From assembly GCA_052246725.1 (NCBI GenBank), contig JBQQCL010000005.1: 64,000 nucleotides of DNA. One strand, written 5' to 3'. This document shows, piece by piece, positions 42,279 through 51,726 of the stretch (its first letter is position 1; every line of letters starts with the position of its first letter). Below the pieces are notes generated by a model that saw nothing but the letters and a program-made list of their open reading frames with translations, had not been told where the DNA came from and did no database searches. Source of the DNA: Pseudalkalibacillus sp052246725. Its GTDB lineage: Bacteria > Bacillota > Bacilli > Bacillales > Fictibacillaceae. Both the position numbers and the translations under genes were made by a program.

Positions 42279-42923
42279 TTACAAATCTTTTTTTACAGCA
42301 TGAATCAACCACACATACCTATTCAGTCGTTCAAAGCTAACTTCAAAGCCATTATTTTGGAAAATCTCTGATAGAACGCCAATTGTAGTGTAGTATTCCG
42401 TCTGCAGATCATGAAGCAAGTTCTTGTAACCCTGGCTCTTTACCCGATCATGAATTTCTTTTTTCGCTTCATCATGTTCAAATACAGTGTCTGCAAATAC
42501 AATTTTACCATTGTTACCAAGAAGGTTTCCATAATTACGAATAGCATGTGCTTTTTCATCGTCGGTTAAATGATGAAACGCATACGTACTTACAATGGTG
42601 TCAATGTTTTCATCGAACTTAGGAAATGATAGAAAATCACCGTCGACGACTTTTAAGTTTGGAAAACGTTCTTCCGTTTTCTCTCGCATGCCAGGTGAAG
42701 GCTCCACCCCTACCACATCCAGTTTTTTATTGATTAAGACGTTCGTCAAATTCCCAGTTCCTACACCGAACTCAAGAACGGTTCCTGATGATTCACTGGC
42801 CACTCGTTCAAGAATCTCTTCATATCGTTCAAAAACTTCATGATATTCGTTATCTTTGCTTGAGACAGTCTCATCGTAAGATTCTGCCCATTGGTTAAAG
42901 AGATCGATAAACTCTCTACCCAC
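42279..42923 (-). CDS. yrrT: YrrT family SAM-dependent methyltransferase
   Basis: This is the first gene of the sulfur operon. The 214 residues start MGREFIDLFNQWAESYDETV and contain motif I VLEFGVGTGNLTNVLI near residue 47, VGVEPSPGMRE and VSTYAFHHLTDDEKA near residue 112. The substrate is unknown in B. subtilis too. I start at GTG 42923, 10 bases after TAGGAG, which matches the B. subtilis N-terminus. Upstream TTGTAG and CATACT form a possible promoter. Confidence 0.93.
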   Translation of the reverse strand: MGREFIDLFNQWAESYDETVSSKDNEYHEVFERYEEILERVASESSGTVLEFGVGTGNLTNVLINKKLDVVGVEPSPGMREKTEERFPNLKVVDGDFLSFPKFDENIDTIVSTYAFHHLTDDEKAHAIRNYGNLLGNNGKIVFADTVFEHDEAKKEIHDRVKSQGYKNLLHDLQTEYYTTIGVLSEIFQNNGFEVSFERLNRYVWLIHAVKKDL

Positions 42924-43166
42924 CCTGTCCACACTCCTAAATTTTAAAATTTATTATTCCTATCAATATAGTATGATTTAATTTTATTATGGCTACAACA
43001 TATCATAATCGAGAGAATCTGGCAATATTGAAAACGTGTTAACACCCGGTATTGTACGAGTTTCGTCTATCCATATGTGACCCCTTCATGGTAAAATTTT
43101 ATTCGGTATAGGATGATTTGGATCATATCCCCTGTAGACAAAGTAATATTTTAGGAGTGTGAGAAA

Positions 43167-43376
43167 ATGGAGCTTCATCTTGATTTTATCGAAGACAAAG
43201 TAGAGTTTTTCGAAGCAGGTGAACTTTCAAAGCTGGAAGTGGCAGTTCAAGAAAAAATTGAACAAAACCAGGCCTTATTACTTCGGGTCCATCATGTTTC
43301 ACATCAGGTGAACATCGATCCCTCAAGTGGAAAACGTATCTATTCAGCAATTGTGCATTTCAGATACAAAGGCTGA
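43167..43376 (+). CDS. yrzA: YrzA (DUF2536) small protein
   Basis: The 69-residue cytoplasmic protein MELHLDFIEDKVEFFEAGEL ends with SAIVHFRYKG and matches the DUF2536 family, which lies divergently from yrrT in B. subtilis too. TAGGAGTG precedes the ATG. Function is unknown. Confidence 0.85.
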   Translation: MELHLDFIEDKVEFFEAGELSKLEVAVQEKIEQNQALLLRVHHVSHQVNIDPSSGKRIYSAIVHFRYKG

Positions 43377-43381
43377 ACGAG

Positions 43382-43414
43382 AAAAAGGAGTCGTATTGAT
43401 CGGCTCCTTTTTTT
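43382..43414 (+). terminator. Terminator of yrzA
   Basis: AAAAAGGAG (43382-43390) pairs with CTCCTTTTTT and is followed by more T. Confidence 0.82.
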
Positions 43415-43525
43415 CTACGTCTCAAGCCTTAATTTTAAATCATTCTTGAGTGCGTTGTTCCTATTCTGAAAGTATCATAATCTAAATACAACAAAGTAAA
43501 GTCAAAGCGAAAGTGGGTAACCATT

Positions 43526-44371
43526 ATGAAAATGTTTTTTGCAATCTTAATCATCCTGATCGGGGGATATCTCCTCTTTACTGAAGCGAAACCGACCTGG
43601 TCTTTATTTGGAAGTGGCAAGGATCTCTCTGAAGAGGTGAAGGGTGCAGACCGGATCAATATTGATGTTTCCGGCATGAATACGGAGATCATTCCTGAGA
43701 AACGAAGCAATCTGAGAGTAGAGTTAAATGGTAAAGGCGATGTAGATTTCAATCGCCGCGGTGATGACATAAAAGTAAAAGCAAGAAAAGGATGGTTGAA
43801 TTGGTTTGGCTTCGATCGAACCAAGCTGACCATACACATACCGGAGGATTACGATCAAGAACTTGAACTGCATAATGGATCGGGTAATTTAACCTTTTAT
43901 GGTCCATCAGACCGAATGAAATTGACATCCTTAAAGGTCGATATAAGTTCTGGAAACCTCAAGCTTAAAAATATTCATGCAAAGAAGTTCACCCATGATG
44001 CATCGTCAGGGAATGTAGATGTAAATAATCTGAAGACAGACGAAGGGATATTCGATATCAGTTCCGGGAATGTGAAAATCAAGAACTATACGGGTGCATT
44101 GTCTGCCGATTTATCTTCAGGTAAATTAGACGTTCAGATGGATGAACTGATTGGAGACATTGATGTTGAGATAAGTTCCGGATCAGCCGAATTAGACCTT
44201 CCAAAAGATGCTGGATTCAAGTTGAAAGGAAAAGTGAGCAGCGGACATATCGATTGTGATATCCCATTGGAAAATGAAATTTCTGACCAGAAAAGAATAG
44301 AAGGGACTCATGGCTCTGGAGATCACCGTGTCGATCTCTCCGTATCCAGTGGCCATATCAAAATTCAGTAA
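43526..44371 (+). CDS. DUF4097 family beta-helix protein (LiaG-like)
   Basis: The 281-residue protein has an N-terminal membrane anchor (MFFAILIILIGGYLLF) and an extracytoplasmic repeat domain. The repeats show ISSGNLKLKN, ASSGNVDVNN, ISSGNVKIKN, LSSGKLDV, ISSGSAELD and VSSGHI, the SSG-turn pattern of DUF4097 beta-solenoids such as LiaG. Envelope stress is a likely context by family only. MITE copy B with its target duplication starts right after the stop codon. Confidence 0.82.
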   Translation: MKMFFAILIILIGGYLLFTEAKPTWSLFGSGKDLSEEVKGADRINIDVSGMNTEIIPEKRSNLRVELNGKGDVDFNRRGDDIKVKARKGWLNWFGFDRTKLTIHIPEDYDQELELHNGSGNLTFYGPSDRMKLTSLKVDISSGNLKLKNIHAKKFTHDASSGNVDVNNLKTDEGIFDISSGNVKIKNYTGALSADLSSGKLDVQMDELIGDIDVEISSGSAELDLPKDAGFKLKGKVSSGHIDCDIPLENEISDQKRIEGTHGSGDHRVDLSVSSGHIKIQ

Positions 44372-44379
44372 AAATCAAA

Positions 44380-44845
44380 GGCTCTTTTCTAAAAGATTGT
44401 TGCTTTTGAGTCATTTTTAAAAACTCACCTTGTGGAAGTTGATTAGAGAGCAAGGTGCGAGACTCCTCGAAAATGAAAATCACATTTTCTTCGTGCGATG
44501 TAACGCTGCCGAAGCTTTCATTGTCCTGCGGGATCAACGTGCCTACTACCTGAATAATCTCCTCGCAAGGCATGCGACGAGGAAGCTCACTTCGACAGGA
44601 CTTTCTTGTAGACGCAGGAGCACAAATGCTTCCTTGAAAAGGAGACTCCTGAGGTCGCAAGGCGACGAGTGGGCTCACCGCACGCCCCGCGGAAAGCGAG
44701 CATCCTGGAGCGGAAATCAACGCCTTTTAAAGAAAACTTGGCGAGACCAAGCCTTGTGTAGGTCGAGCCTTAGTTGCCCTTATACTGAAGAAAGTTTTTT
44801 ACACTTTCTTTAAGTGCAAGATCAACAACGTTTGCGAAAATAGCC
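44380..44845. mobile_element. MITE copy B (ISL3-type ends, 8-bp target duplication)
   Basis: The element runs from GGCTCTTTTCTAAAAG to TTTGCGAAAATAGCC, flanked by perfect 8-bp direct repeats AAATCAAA (44372-44379 and 44846-44853). It is nearly identical to copy A over its length and lacks a transposase gene. Its 3' part (44730-44821) is the module found alone at 9234. It fills the gap between the DUF4097 and DUF3995 genes. Confidence 0.9.
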
Positions 44846-44900
44846 AAATCAAAAAACTGCACTGTTTAAAGTGACAAGCAAAAATGATTGGAGTGTTTAA

Positions 44901-45503
44901 ATGAACGAAAGTAAAGTAAACATCACTAATTTGATTCATCCGCAGCCACAACATCGACGTCATTTAGTATTGACGGGATATGCTGTATTCATTTGGTCAA
45001 TAGCCTATATGTTGCCCCATCTTTATTGGGCTTTAGGTGGCACAATCGGTATGTCATTGTTGAAGGAATCTGTAGCAGAAGCAGCTTTTTGGGAAATGAT
45101 AAACTGGGTAGCAACAGGATTCCTTACAGCTGCAGGATTCGTAGGTATTGCATTTATCTATCTTAGGAAACAAAAAGTCATTAGCTGGTTGCTGCTCGGA
45201 ATAGCCTTATTTGGATGTTCGATAGCGACTTCCCATGGCATTTATGGGATCTTCTACCGGATCTTTCAAATAACAGGTGTTGTCGAGCTGGAATCTGGAT
45301 CGTTTAATTTTAATGAGCATTCTTTTGTAGTGTGGGATCTTTTGTTATTCGAACCGTGGTTTATGATTGAGGGAATTTTATTTGTCATCCTTGGTTGGTT
45401 TTACATTAACAAGCCCCGAAACAGACGGATCTGGTTAATGCTCTGTACAGTTGGAATCATCTTCGGTTTAGTTTCAGGCCTGTTAGGTGTACGGTTTGCA
45501 TAA
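44901..45503 (+). CDS. DUF3995 family membrane protein
   Basis: The 200-residue protein has four or five helices and the DUF3995 feature YMLPHLYWALGG near residue 36, with a conserved core W and H. GGAGTG precedes the ATG. Function is unknown. A bidirectional terminator separates it from yrrS. Confidence 0.78.
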   Translation: MNESKVNITNLIHPQPQHRRHLVLTGYAVFIWSIAYMLPHLYWALGGTIGMSLLKESVAEAAFWEMINWVATGFLTAAGFVGIAFIYLRKQKVISWLLLGIALFGCSIATSHGIYGIFYRIFQITGVVELESGSFNFNEHSFVVWDLLLFEPWFMIEGILFVILGWFYINKPRNRRIWLMLCTVGIIFGLVSGLLGVRFA

Positions 45504-45544
45504 AGGAAATGGAGCAATACCTTTAATACTCTGTAATGATGGAA

Positions 45545-45585
45545 AAAATGACCCGAAAGGATTTACTCATCCTCCGGGTCATTTT
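45545..45585. terminator. Bidirectional terminator between the DUF3995 gene and yrrS
   Basis: AAAATGACCCG (45545-45555) pairs with CGGGTCATTTT (45575-45585) between convergent genes. Confidence 0.88.
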
Positions 45586-45598
45586 CGTTCTATATTTC

Positions 45599-46300
45599 TT
45601 ATTGATTAGCTGCACCTGGAACACGTTCGACAGACGTTGGCTTCCAACCTTCACCGTCTACCCATTCAAGCATGACAACATAAGGATTGTCTTTATTTTC
45701 GGCTTTACTAACAATACCCTTAGCTGTCGTTGCAGATCCACCGTTTCCGATCCACCAGTACTCGATTTCATCAGGTGATAGTCCTGTTGCATATTGCAGC
45801 GCTTTTTCTTTTTCCTTCCAATCAGTAGTACCTTTTTCGAAGCTTGATTGATGTGAGTCTTTTTGGACAGTACCAACTGGCTCCCATTGACCCTCAGGTC
45901 CTGCAGTTTCATCAGAATAGGTCTTATATCCATCACTATCTTCACTGCTACCTTCAGATGCCTCTTCTTCCTCTTTCTTTACAGATGTATCATCTTCTTC
46001 CTTAGATTCGCTGTCCGTGTTCGTTTCATTTTCCTTACTTTCTTCATCGGCAGCTTGTTCATTGGAAGAATCATTATTGCTCGATTCATCTGAGTTCTCA
46101 TCTGTATCAGGTACAGATGCTGTATTATCTTGATTCTGTTGTTTTTCAGTTGCGGATTCATCGTCACCTAAAAGCATACTTGCTCCTACGGCAAGGATCC
46201 CAATGAAGACAACACCGATTAATATATTCAATATAAGTGTTTGCTTTTTACTTTTTTGTGTGCGTTCATATCTTGAGTTTGTTGAAAAATTATCTCTCAT
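45599..46300 (-). CDS. yrrS: YrrS (DUF1510) membrane-anchored protein
   Basis: The 233-residue protein has a basic N-terminus, one membrane helix (ILIGVVFIGILAVGASMLL), a long acidic Ser/Glu/Asp-rich linker (about residues 50-125) and a C-terminal DUF1510 domain with GTTDWKEKEKALQYATGL and WIGNGGSATTAKGIV. In B. subtilis yrrS follows pbpI (yrrR) as here, except that a small plus-strand gene lies between them. It may act in spore or cell-wall biology with PbpI. Confidence 0.9.
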   Translation of the reverse strand: MRDNFSTNSRYERTQKSKKQTLILNILIGVVFIGILAVGASMLLGDDESATEKQQNQDNTASVPDTDENSDESSNNDSSNEQAADEESKENETNTDSESKEEDDTSVKKEEEEASEGSSEDSDGYKTYSDETAGPEGQWEPVGTVQKDSHQSSFEKGTTDWKEKEKALQYATGLSPDEIEYWWIGNGGSATTAKGIVSKAENKDNPYVVMLEWVDGEGWKPTSVERVPGAANQ

Positions 46301-46492
46301 GGTCTCCCCTCCAATTCTACATATTATTCTACCACTCTACATTGTTTCGATGAAGGATTATTTTTTGTACCGTACAAGAAAATATTGTATAATTAATAGT
46401 GTGAATATTTGTAATTTTTAAACTAGTTTTGTCGTTAAAAAGGATTTTCTCTATTACATGGCTAATAGTAATGATAAGGAGGGGTGATGTGT

Positions 46493-46729
46493 ATGCAGTT
46501 TACAACTTTTCATTCAGAAGAATGGAATCTAAAAACGTTTCATACCATTGGCTATCAAAAAGACACGCAAACGTTACATGTCTGTTTACATGATGGTTCG
46601 ACTCTAGAAGTGTTCGATGTTTCTGAACAGAGGCTCTTTGAATTCATCCTGGCGCCTTACAAAGAACAGCATCTTCAGGACCACTTGCTCCCCAACCACG
46701 AAGTGAAAGTCGTACAACCAAAAGCCTAA
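46493..46729 (+). CDS. Small KTSC-like protein
   Basis: The 78-residue protein MQFTTFHSEEWNLKTFHTIG has the pattern of a KTSC domain: I-G-Y near the start, LHVCLHDGSTLEVFDVSEQR and FILAPYKEQHLQDHLLPNHE. I start at ATG 46493, 10 bases after AAGGAGG; earlier ATG and GTG codons overlap the SD. It lies on the opposite strand between yrrS and pbpI. The assignment to the KTSC family is tentative. Confidence 0.6.
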   Translation: MQFTTFHSEEWNLKTFHTIGYQKDTQTLHVCLHDGSTLEVFDVSEQRLFEFILAPYKEQHLQDHLLPNHEVKVVQPKA

Positions 46730-46740
46730 TATACACTCTC

Positions 46741-48510
46741 TCAGTCTGGTTGTTGTTGTTGTGCTTCATACAACTGTTGAACAATCTGCGCAAATGTTTT
46801 ATTCGTAGCAGTTTCTGTTTCTGCTGCATCCAGGTCAACAACGACCAGCGCATATTTTGGATCGTCAGCAGGAAAGTAACCCGCAAACCACTTATTGTAC
46901 CCTTTCTGACCCTTTTCTCCTTTTTCAGCAGTACCTGATTTTCCAGCTACAGCCCAAGGCAATTGACTGAAAGTACCATGTCCAGTTCCATTTGGATCAA
47001 CGACAACTCCTTTCAATAATTTTTGAAGCTCTTTGATCGTATAACGAGATAAACTATCACCAGGTATTTCTTTCTCCTTAAAATCAGCAAGTGTCGTTCC
47101 GTTCTTATATAAAACAGAATGGGCTGCGCGCACTTGTTTTTTTGTGCCTCCTCGTGCAATCGTCGTCATCATATTCGCCACCGAAAGTGGAGAAACACGT
47201 ACATTCAACTGACCGATAGCCGTTTGGGCAATTGCACGGGAAACATGTTTATCCTGTCCATCATTCCATATCATGCTTGATTGTTCACCTGGATAGTGCT
47301 TCAAACCTTCAAAATGAAACACATCTCCTGTCCATCCTGAAAATGCAGTGAGTCCTAATTTAGCGGCATATTCATCAGTGATATCTTTGTCATTTTCCAT
47401 CATTTCGTTAAGTAAGGTCGCAAAGGTATTGTTACAACTCTGATAAAAGCTTTCTTTAAAGGTTAAATTACCTAAATCACGTTGCTCCTGCCCCTCATTA
47501 TACGTGTTTTTACTGCAATCAAAGACACGATCAGGGTCAGTCGATAGATGATCTTCTTCGATAGCGGCAGCCGCTGTGACAATTTTAAAAACAGAACCGG
47601 GGAAATGTGTCTCTAGCATTTTATTTGCTGTGCCTTCAGCTAAAGGATTAGAATGTGGGGGCAATGGACGGCTGGCCATCGCAAGTACATCGCTTGAATC
47701 CACATCCAATAGAACGGCACCACCCTTTGTAATCTTGAATTGATCAATTGCGTCTTCTACGATGCGTTGAGCTTTTGGATCCAAAGTCGTCCGTAGAGTT
47801 ACCGGATAGAACGGGTTAGACGGTGCTGTATATTTGACATCAAAACCGAAAAGCGGCCTTCCGGACTGTTCAACATGATAAATAAGCTTCGATTCTCCTT
47901 CTGAAATCAAAAAAGGATCGAAAGCTGCCTGTATACCGTTGACCCCTGTTTTGGTTGATATACTTATCAGACCTTTATCAATACGTTCAGGGTATTTTTC
48001 GCGTAACATCCCAGGGTTTTCACGTACAGAACCTATGAAATGACTTGCAAAGGTGTTCTCTTCATTTATTGAGAGCATTTGGCCGAATGCACCCTGAATC
48101 ATCAGATCGTTTACTTGTTCAACTGTTTCACGTGTGATGTCTTCATTTTTGATTACAAGGGGATCTTTCCTGCCCTCCAACTTATTCTTCAATTCAAACG
48201 TCGAACGGCTGACAAGCGGAGATAATTTCTTAAGGGCTTCCTCATCTTCTTTTAAAAACGGAAAAAGGATGACAGAAGGTTCATGCACTTCCGCCAGGAG
48301 TTCGCCATAGCGGTCCTGCATCTTCCCTCTCCCATCATCTAAAGCAATTGAGTGTATACGTTGTTTGACACTTTCTTCAATCAAATTTACTTGGTGCTTT
48401 GAAAACGATCGTGTATCGACCAATTGGATATGTGCTAGTCTGCCGATAAGCACGGCCAATACGATACTGAATACGATTAATACATAATAAAGCCGTTTCG
48501 GATTATTCAT
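46741..48510 (-). CDS. pbpI: Penicillin-binding protein PbpI (PBP4b, class B)
   Basis: This is a class B transpeptidase anchored by one N-terminal helix (LYYVLIVFSIVLAVLIG). The 589 residues have a dimerisation domain and a transpeptidase domain with the SxxK serine in GSVFK near residue 305, SCN near residue 355 and KSGT near residue 524. The B. subtilis gene yrrR/pbpI is in the same place and is expressed in the mother cell. The C-terminus ends in a glutamine run (AQQQQPD). Confidence 0.94.
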   Translation of the reverse strand: MNNPKRLYYVLIVFSIVLAVLIGRLAHIQLVDTRSFSKHQVNLIEESVKQRIHSIALDDGRGKMQDRYGELLAEVHEPSVILFPFLKEDEEALKKLSPLVSRSTFELKNKLEGRKDPLVIKNEDITRETVEQVNDLMIQGAFGQMLSINEENTFASHFIGSVRENPGMLREKYPERIDKGLISISTKTGVNGIQAAFDPFLISEGESKLIYHVEQSGRPLFGFDVKYTAPSNPFYPVTLRTTLDPKAQRIVEDAIDQFKITKGGAVLLDVDSSDVLAMASRPLPPHSNPLAEGTANKMLETHFPGSVFKIVTAAAAIEEDHLSTDPDRVFDCSKNTYNEGQEQRDLGNLTFKESFYQSCNNTFATLLNEMMENDKDITDEYAAKLGLTAFSGWTGDVFHFEGLKHYPGEQSSMIWNDGQDKHVSRAIAQTAIGQLNVRVSPLSVANMMTTIARGGTKKQVRAAHSVLYKNGTTLADFKEKEIPGDSLSRYTIKELQKLLKGVVVDPNGTGHGTFSQLPWAVAGKSGTAEKGEKGQKGYNKWFAGYFPADDPKYALVVVDLDAAETETATNKTFAQIVQQLYEAQQQQPD

Positions 48511-48608
48511 GTGATCCCCACCTCATCAACATTCTCGCCCGAAACAGCTTTTTTAAAACAATACTCTGTTATTCTTGGTACAATACTATAGACAAAAGAT
48601 AGAATGAA

Positions 48609-49613
48609 TTATTTTTCCATTATCATCTCTTTTTGTAATAAATGCTCCTTTACCTTTTCAAAAATAGCAAAAGAATTTACTTTCTCATTGTTCCATAACA
48701 TGATGACGTTAAGTTTCTCATCTGGATATTGCCAGATTTCTGAACGAAATCCAGGTGTTCCCCCACCGATGAGTCTGAAATTTGGTCCCAGGAACCAACC
48801 ATATCCATATTTCAAATTTGGATCCCAACTGGTAGTTATATATGAAGTAAACATTTTTTCGTAGGATGACTCAGATAATATCTTTTTTCTGAACAGCGCA
48901 TCACACCATTTATTCAAATCCCGAACAGTTGAATAAAGCTCACCTGGTGCATCAATTATACTTAATTTGTCATAGTCTGCATTTATCAATTTTCCGTTTT
49001 CGATAGAATGACCTAGCGCTCGCTTTGGATTAATCAGTTTAGGGTTGTCTATACCTGAATCGTTCATTTTAAGAGGTGTGAAGAAAAGCTCATTAAGTAA
49101 ATCTTCAAAAGTCATACCCGATACACTTTCCATGATGTAACCCATCAGGATGAAGCCTGTACTATTGTAACTCCATTTTTTCCCGGGCTCGAATAATTGC
49201 TCCTGACCTGCCAAACATGCAAGAAAATCTCCTTCTTCAACCTGGAGTTTATACATTTCATAACGAAGATTTGGAACAGCATAAATATCATGTAATCCTG
49301 AAGTATGGTTGAGAAGATGATGGAGAGTAATCTTGGGGTGGAGCTTTTTCAATTCTTTTATGTATGTCTTAGGAGCATCATATAAATTCAGTAATCCTTC
49401 TTCCTCCAGCTTTAATGCAGCAGCAGCGATGAACATTTTGGTCTCAGAGGCGATATGGAATTTAGTTTCGAGTGTATTAGGTACATCTAGTTGTATACTG
49501 GCTTTACCATAGGCTTTTTCGAAAATCACATTATGATCTTTTGAGACTAAGATTGCCCCACTTAAATAATGCTCTTTCTCATAATTCCTCAGAGTTTCTC
49601 CAATTGCTTCCAT
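48609..49613 (-). CDS. Serine hydrolase of the beta-lactamase/PBP4* family
   Basis: The 334-residue protein has class C beta-lactamase-like motifs: IASETKMF with the catalytic serine and lysine near residue 61, WSYNS near residue 145 and GGGTPGF near residue 290. It lacks a signal peptide with this start, so it may be cytosolic and act as an esterase or peptidase. I start at ATG 49613, with AAGGAGG just upstream; the longer frame to 49688 lacks an SD and runs across the greA terminator. It is not in the B. subtilis cluster at this place. Confidence 0.82.
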   Translation of the reverse strand: MEAIGETLRNYEKEHYLSGAILVSKDHNVIFEKAYGKASIQLDVPNTLETKFHIASETKMFIAAAALKLEEEGLLNLYDAPKTYIKELKKLHPKITLHHLLNHTSGLHDIYAVPNLRYEMYKLQVEEGDFLACLAGQEQLFEPGKKWSYNSTGFILMGYIMESVSGMTFEDLLNELFFTPLKMNDSGIDNPKLINPKRALGHSIENGKLINADYDKLSIIDAPGELYSTVRDLNKWCDALFRKKILSESSYEKMFTSYITTSWDPNLKYGYGWFLGPNFRLIGGGTPGFRSEIWQYPDEKLNVIMLWNNEKVNSFAIFEKVKEHLLQKEMIMEK

Positions 49614-49650
49614 GATTTCCTCCTTAAACAAATAGCTGAAAATGAAAATG

Positions 49651-49687
49651 CAAAAAACCCGTTCATCCTTTTCGACAAACGGGTTCA
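49651..49687 (-). terminator. Terminator of greA
   Basis: On the minus strand AACCCGTT pairs with AACGGGTT, followed by TTTT, 10 bases after the greA stop. Confidence 0.9.
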
Positions 49688-49696
49688 TCCATCTAT

Positions 49697-50173
49697 TTAG
49701 CCTACTTCTACGATGCGTACGTTCATTTCCCCGCCAGGTGTCTGGACAGCTACTTCATCACCGACAGTACGGCCCATTAGGCTTTTAGCCATAGGGGAGT
49801 CATTAGAAATCTTACCTTCGAACGGATCTGCTTCAGCGCTTCCGACGATCGTGTAGGATTCCTCTTCTCCATCTGGTAATTCGATGAATTTCACTGATTT
49901 ACCGATGGATACAACATGCGGATTCTGATCCTGCTCTTCGATGATTTCGGCATTACGGATCATCTTTTCAAGCTGTTGGATACGAGCTTCTACGAATGCC
50001 TGCTCATCTTTCGCAGCATCATACTCAGAGTTCTCAGATAGATCTCCGAAGCTTCTAGCAACCTTGATACGTTCAACGACTTCTTTACGTTTTTCCGTTT
50101 TCAAGTGTTCCAGTTCGTTTTCGAGTTTCTGTTTACCCTCTTCAGTCATATAGTGTTTCTTTTCTTCTGCCAT
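49697..50173 (-). CDS. greA: Transcription elongation factor GreA
   Basis: GreA rescues backtracked RNA polymerase by stimulating transcript cleavage. The 158 residues have an N-terminal coiled coil with the acidic tip region ENSEYDAAKDEQAFVEARIQ and a C-terminal domain with SPMAKSLMGRTVGDEVAVQT. GGAGTGAAGG precedes the ATG. It follows udk in the same orientation as in B. subtilis. Confidence 0.97.
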   Translation of the reverse strand: MAEEKKHYMTEEGKQKLENELEHLKTEKRKEVVERIKVARSFGDLSENSEYDAAKDEQAFVEARIQQLEKMIRNAEIIEEQDQNPHVVSIGKSVKFIELPDGEEESYTIVGSAEADPFEGKISNDSPMAKSLMGRTVGDEVAVQTPGGEMNVRIVEVG

Positions 50174-50327
50174 TATCCTTCACTCCTCTAAAACCTTCTC
50201 GTTACCGACTAGTATATGCATTGGTACTAAAGACGTATTAATAAAAAATGTAAGCGTACACATTGTACACTACTTGAAATATAAGATATTCATCTCATAT
50301 TGAAAACAGAGGTGATCGTACCCCCTG

Positions 50328-50969
50328 TTATGATTTCAATATTTCTTTAGTTTCTAAAATCGTATTGATTTTCGTCACCATCAGGTCGATCGCCACTCGG
50401 TTTTGGCCGCCCTCAGGAATAATGATATCAGCATATCGTTTCGTCGGTTCAATGAATTGATTATGCATCGGACGAACAACTGTGGTGTATTGATCGATTA
50501 CGGAGTCGATGGTACGTCCACGTTCATTGATATCACGAAGGAGACGTCTTATGATCCGGACGTCTGCATCAGTATCAACGAATAATTTGATATCCATCAG
50601 ATCACGCAACCGTTCGTCCTCTAAAATAAGAATACCTTCTAATATGATAACATCTTTTGGTTCAATTGGAATTATTTTATCACTTCTTGTGTGTGCTGTA
50701 TAGTCATAAACCGGTTTTTCAATGGACTCTTTGTTTCTGAGCTTTTCGATATGTTCAATCAACAAATCATTATCGAATGCGAGAGGATGATCATAATTCG
50801 TTTCTAGTCTCTCATCCATCGATTTTTCGGATTGGTCCTTATAGTATGCATCCTGTTCAAGAATTAAAATCGATTGATCGGCAAACTGCCGGAAGATTTC
50901 TTTCGCTACTGTCGTTTTTCCGGAACCAGAACCTCCGGCGACACCAATTACAACTGGTTTCTTACCCAT
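50328..50969 (-). CDS. udk: Uridine kinase
   Basis: Udk phosphorylates uridine and cytidine with ATP or GTP in pyrimidine salvage. The 213 residues have the P-loop GVAGGSGSGKTTVAKEI near residue 10, NYDHPLAFDNDLL near residue 58, and IRRLLRDINERGRTIDSV near residue 150. AAGGGGAAGG precedes the ATG, which is 13 bases after yrrM. Confidence 0.96.
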   Translation of the reverse strand: MGKKPVVIGVAGGSGSGKTTVAKEIFRQFADQSILILEQDAYYKDQSEKSMDERLETNYDHPLAFDNDLLIEHIEKLRNKESIEKPVYDYTAHTRSDKIIPIEPKDVIILEGILILEDERLRDLMDIKLFVDTDADVRIIRRLLRDINERGRTIDSVIDQYTTVVRPMHNQFIEPTKRYADIIIPEGGQNRVAIDLMVTKINTILETKEILKS

Positions 50970-50982
50970 GTTTCCTTCCCCT

Positions 50983-51642
50983 TTATTCCTTTACTTTATC
51001 TTTCAAAATACTAATAGCCATTCCGTCACCAACAGGAAGTATCGTTGTATCGAACCTGGTTTGTCCAATCAAAAATTCATTGTAATTCCGAATCTTATCC
51101 GTCAGCTTCCGAAATCTTCTTGTCTCGATTTCTTCGTTCCCTTTAGCTACGAATCCTCTGAACAAGACATTATCACTAACAATTACTCCGCCTGGTACGA
51201 GCATGTTTTCAAATTCCTGAAAGAAACGCTGGTACTGCCCTTTTGCAGCATCTATGAAAATGAAATCATAAGGTCCTTCTTCTTCAATCTCTGAAATTTT
51301 CTCAAGCGCATCTCCTTCAATTACGTGAATTGAATCTTGTAATCCGAGTTTTGAAATATTGGCAATTGCTTGATTAAAACGCTCTGAATCACGTTCGATG
51401 GATACAACACGACTCTCTGGAGCGGCCTGTACCATCCGGATTGCGGAATATCCAATTGCAGTTCCGATTTCCAAAATACGCTTCGGTTTGTGGAGACGAA
51501 TAATTTGTAACAGAGCTTCCATTCCTATCAGATCCATAATCGGGACATTTTCTACCCGTGCATCTTCTTCCATCTGTAAGATTTCTTGCTGTCTATCTGG
51601 GATCAAACCTTCAATATAATGTTTCAACTCGTCTGAAATCAT
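50983..51642 (-). CDS. yrrM: tRNA 5-hydroxyuridine O-methyltransferase (TrmR/YrrM)
   Basis: In B. subtilis YrrM (TrmR) methylates 5-hydroxyuridine at tRNA position 34 to 5-methoxyuridine. The 219 residues have motif I RILEIGTAIGYSAIRMVQ near residue 57, VVSIERDSERF and YDFIFIDAAKGQY near residue 130, with GGVIVSDNVLFRG as the metal-binding part. AGAGGAGG precedes the ATG. The B. subtilis neighbours yrrN and yrrO (TrhP hydroxylation proteins) are absent between it and udk. Confidence 0.92.
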   Translation of the reverse strand: MISDELKHYIEGLIPDRQQEILQMEEDARVENVPIMDLIGMEALLQIIRLHKPKRILEIGTAIGYSAIRMVQAAPESRVVSIERDSERFNQAIANISKLGLQDSIHVIEGDALEKISEIEEEGPYDFIFIDAAKGQYQRFFQEFENMLVPGGVIVSDNVLFRGFVAKGNEEIETRRFRKLTDKIRNYNEFLIGQTRFDTTILPVGDGMAISILKDKVKE

Positions 51643-51726
51643 GTGGAAGCCTCCTCTTAACCCGGTCTATTTTAACATAAGAAAAGAGGGAATGCGAGTC
51701 TATCTCATCCCCTCTGGTTTCCAATA

